Below are positions 6,596 to 6,627 of a stretch of 6,627 bases of DNA, piece after piece. Where the stretch lies: contig USMP01000077.1 in assembly GCA_900555795.1 (NCBI GenBank), positions 1 to 6,627 on the forward strand, in the 5' to 3' direction. Within the stretch, counting starts at the first letter, position 1, and each line of letters opens with the position of its first letter. The stretch comes from an uncultured Eubacteriales bacterium (GTDB lineage Bacteria > Bacillota > Clostridia > Oscillospirales > Oscillospiraceae). Under the pieces are notes generated by a model. It worked only from the letters and a program-made list of their open reading frames with translations. It was not told the origin of the DNA and did no database searches. The position numbers and the translations under genes were made by a program.

Positions 6596-6627
6596 AAAAA
6601 GGGCCGCCCGGACCAATGGTCCGGGCG
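6596..6627 (+). terminator. Probable rho-independent terminator, cut by the window end
   Basis: Eight bases after the last stop, an A5 run and GGGC lead into a 10-base-pair perfect stem. The left arm is CGCCCGGACC at 6605-6614, the loop is AAT, and the right arm is GGTCCGGGCG at 6618-6627. The GGGC before the left arm suggests the stem continues beyond the edge. The T run needed for termination on this strand would lie outside the window. The A5 run on the left would serve as a T run for transcription from the right, so the element may work in both directions. Confidence 0.75.

Overview
The window looks like a chromosomal housekeeping segment from a GC-rich member of the Firmicutes, most likely class Clostridia and plausibly an Oscillospiraceae-type gut anaerobe. 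This rests on the gene order (ftsY, rph, XTP pyrophosphatase, yhbY, nadD-yqeK, LCP protein), the AGGAGG-type ribosome binding sites, and the SLH-domain surface protein. The genus is inference. All genes are on the + strand and tightly packed, with gaps of 52 bases or fewer or with overlaps, and I see no terminator until the right edge. They probably form one transcription unit that begins left of the window.

Layout: 1-621 is the GTPase end of ftsY, cut by the window edge. 633-1355 is rph (RNase PH). 1355-1951 is the RdgB/HAM1-type XTP/dITP pyrophosphatase. 2004-2442 is a broken gene: a lipoprotein signal peptide followed, in another frame, by the C-terminal part of an S8 (subtilisin-family) peptidase. 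2474-2791 is a YhbY-type CRM RNA-binding protein. 2828-4045 is a single reading frame joining NadD to the YqeK HD hydrolase. 4020-5111 is a LytR-CpsA-Psr (LCP) envelope protein. 5137-6588 is a secreted SLH-domain protein with a transglutaminase-like domain. 6596-6627 is the start of a strong hairpin, probably the operon terminator, cut by the window end.

The left part handles protein targeting (FtsY), tRNA 3'-end processing (RNase PH), ribosome-related RNA binding (YhbY) and nucleotide hygiene: RdgB removes deaminated purine triphosphates, NadD makes NAD precursor, and YqeK breaks down Ap4A. The right part turns to the cell envelope, with an LCP transferase followed by a surface-layer-anchored enzyme.

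I found no CRISPR array, phage, transposon or clearly new system. The points most worth a second look are the eroded S8 lipoprotein, whose frame is restored by removing one A from an A7 run, the NadD-YqeK fusion, and the SLH-transglutaminase gene in the position after the LCP gene.
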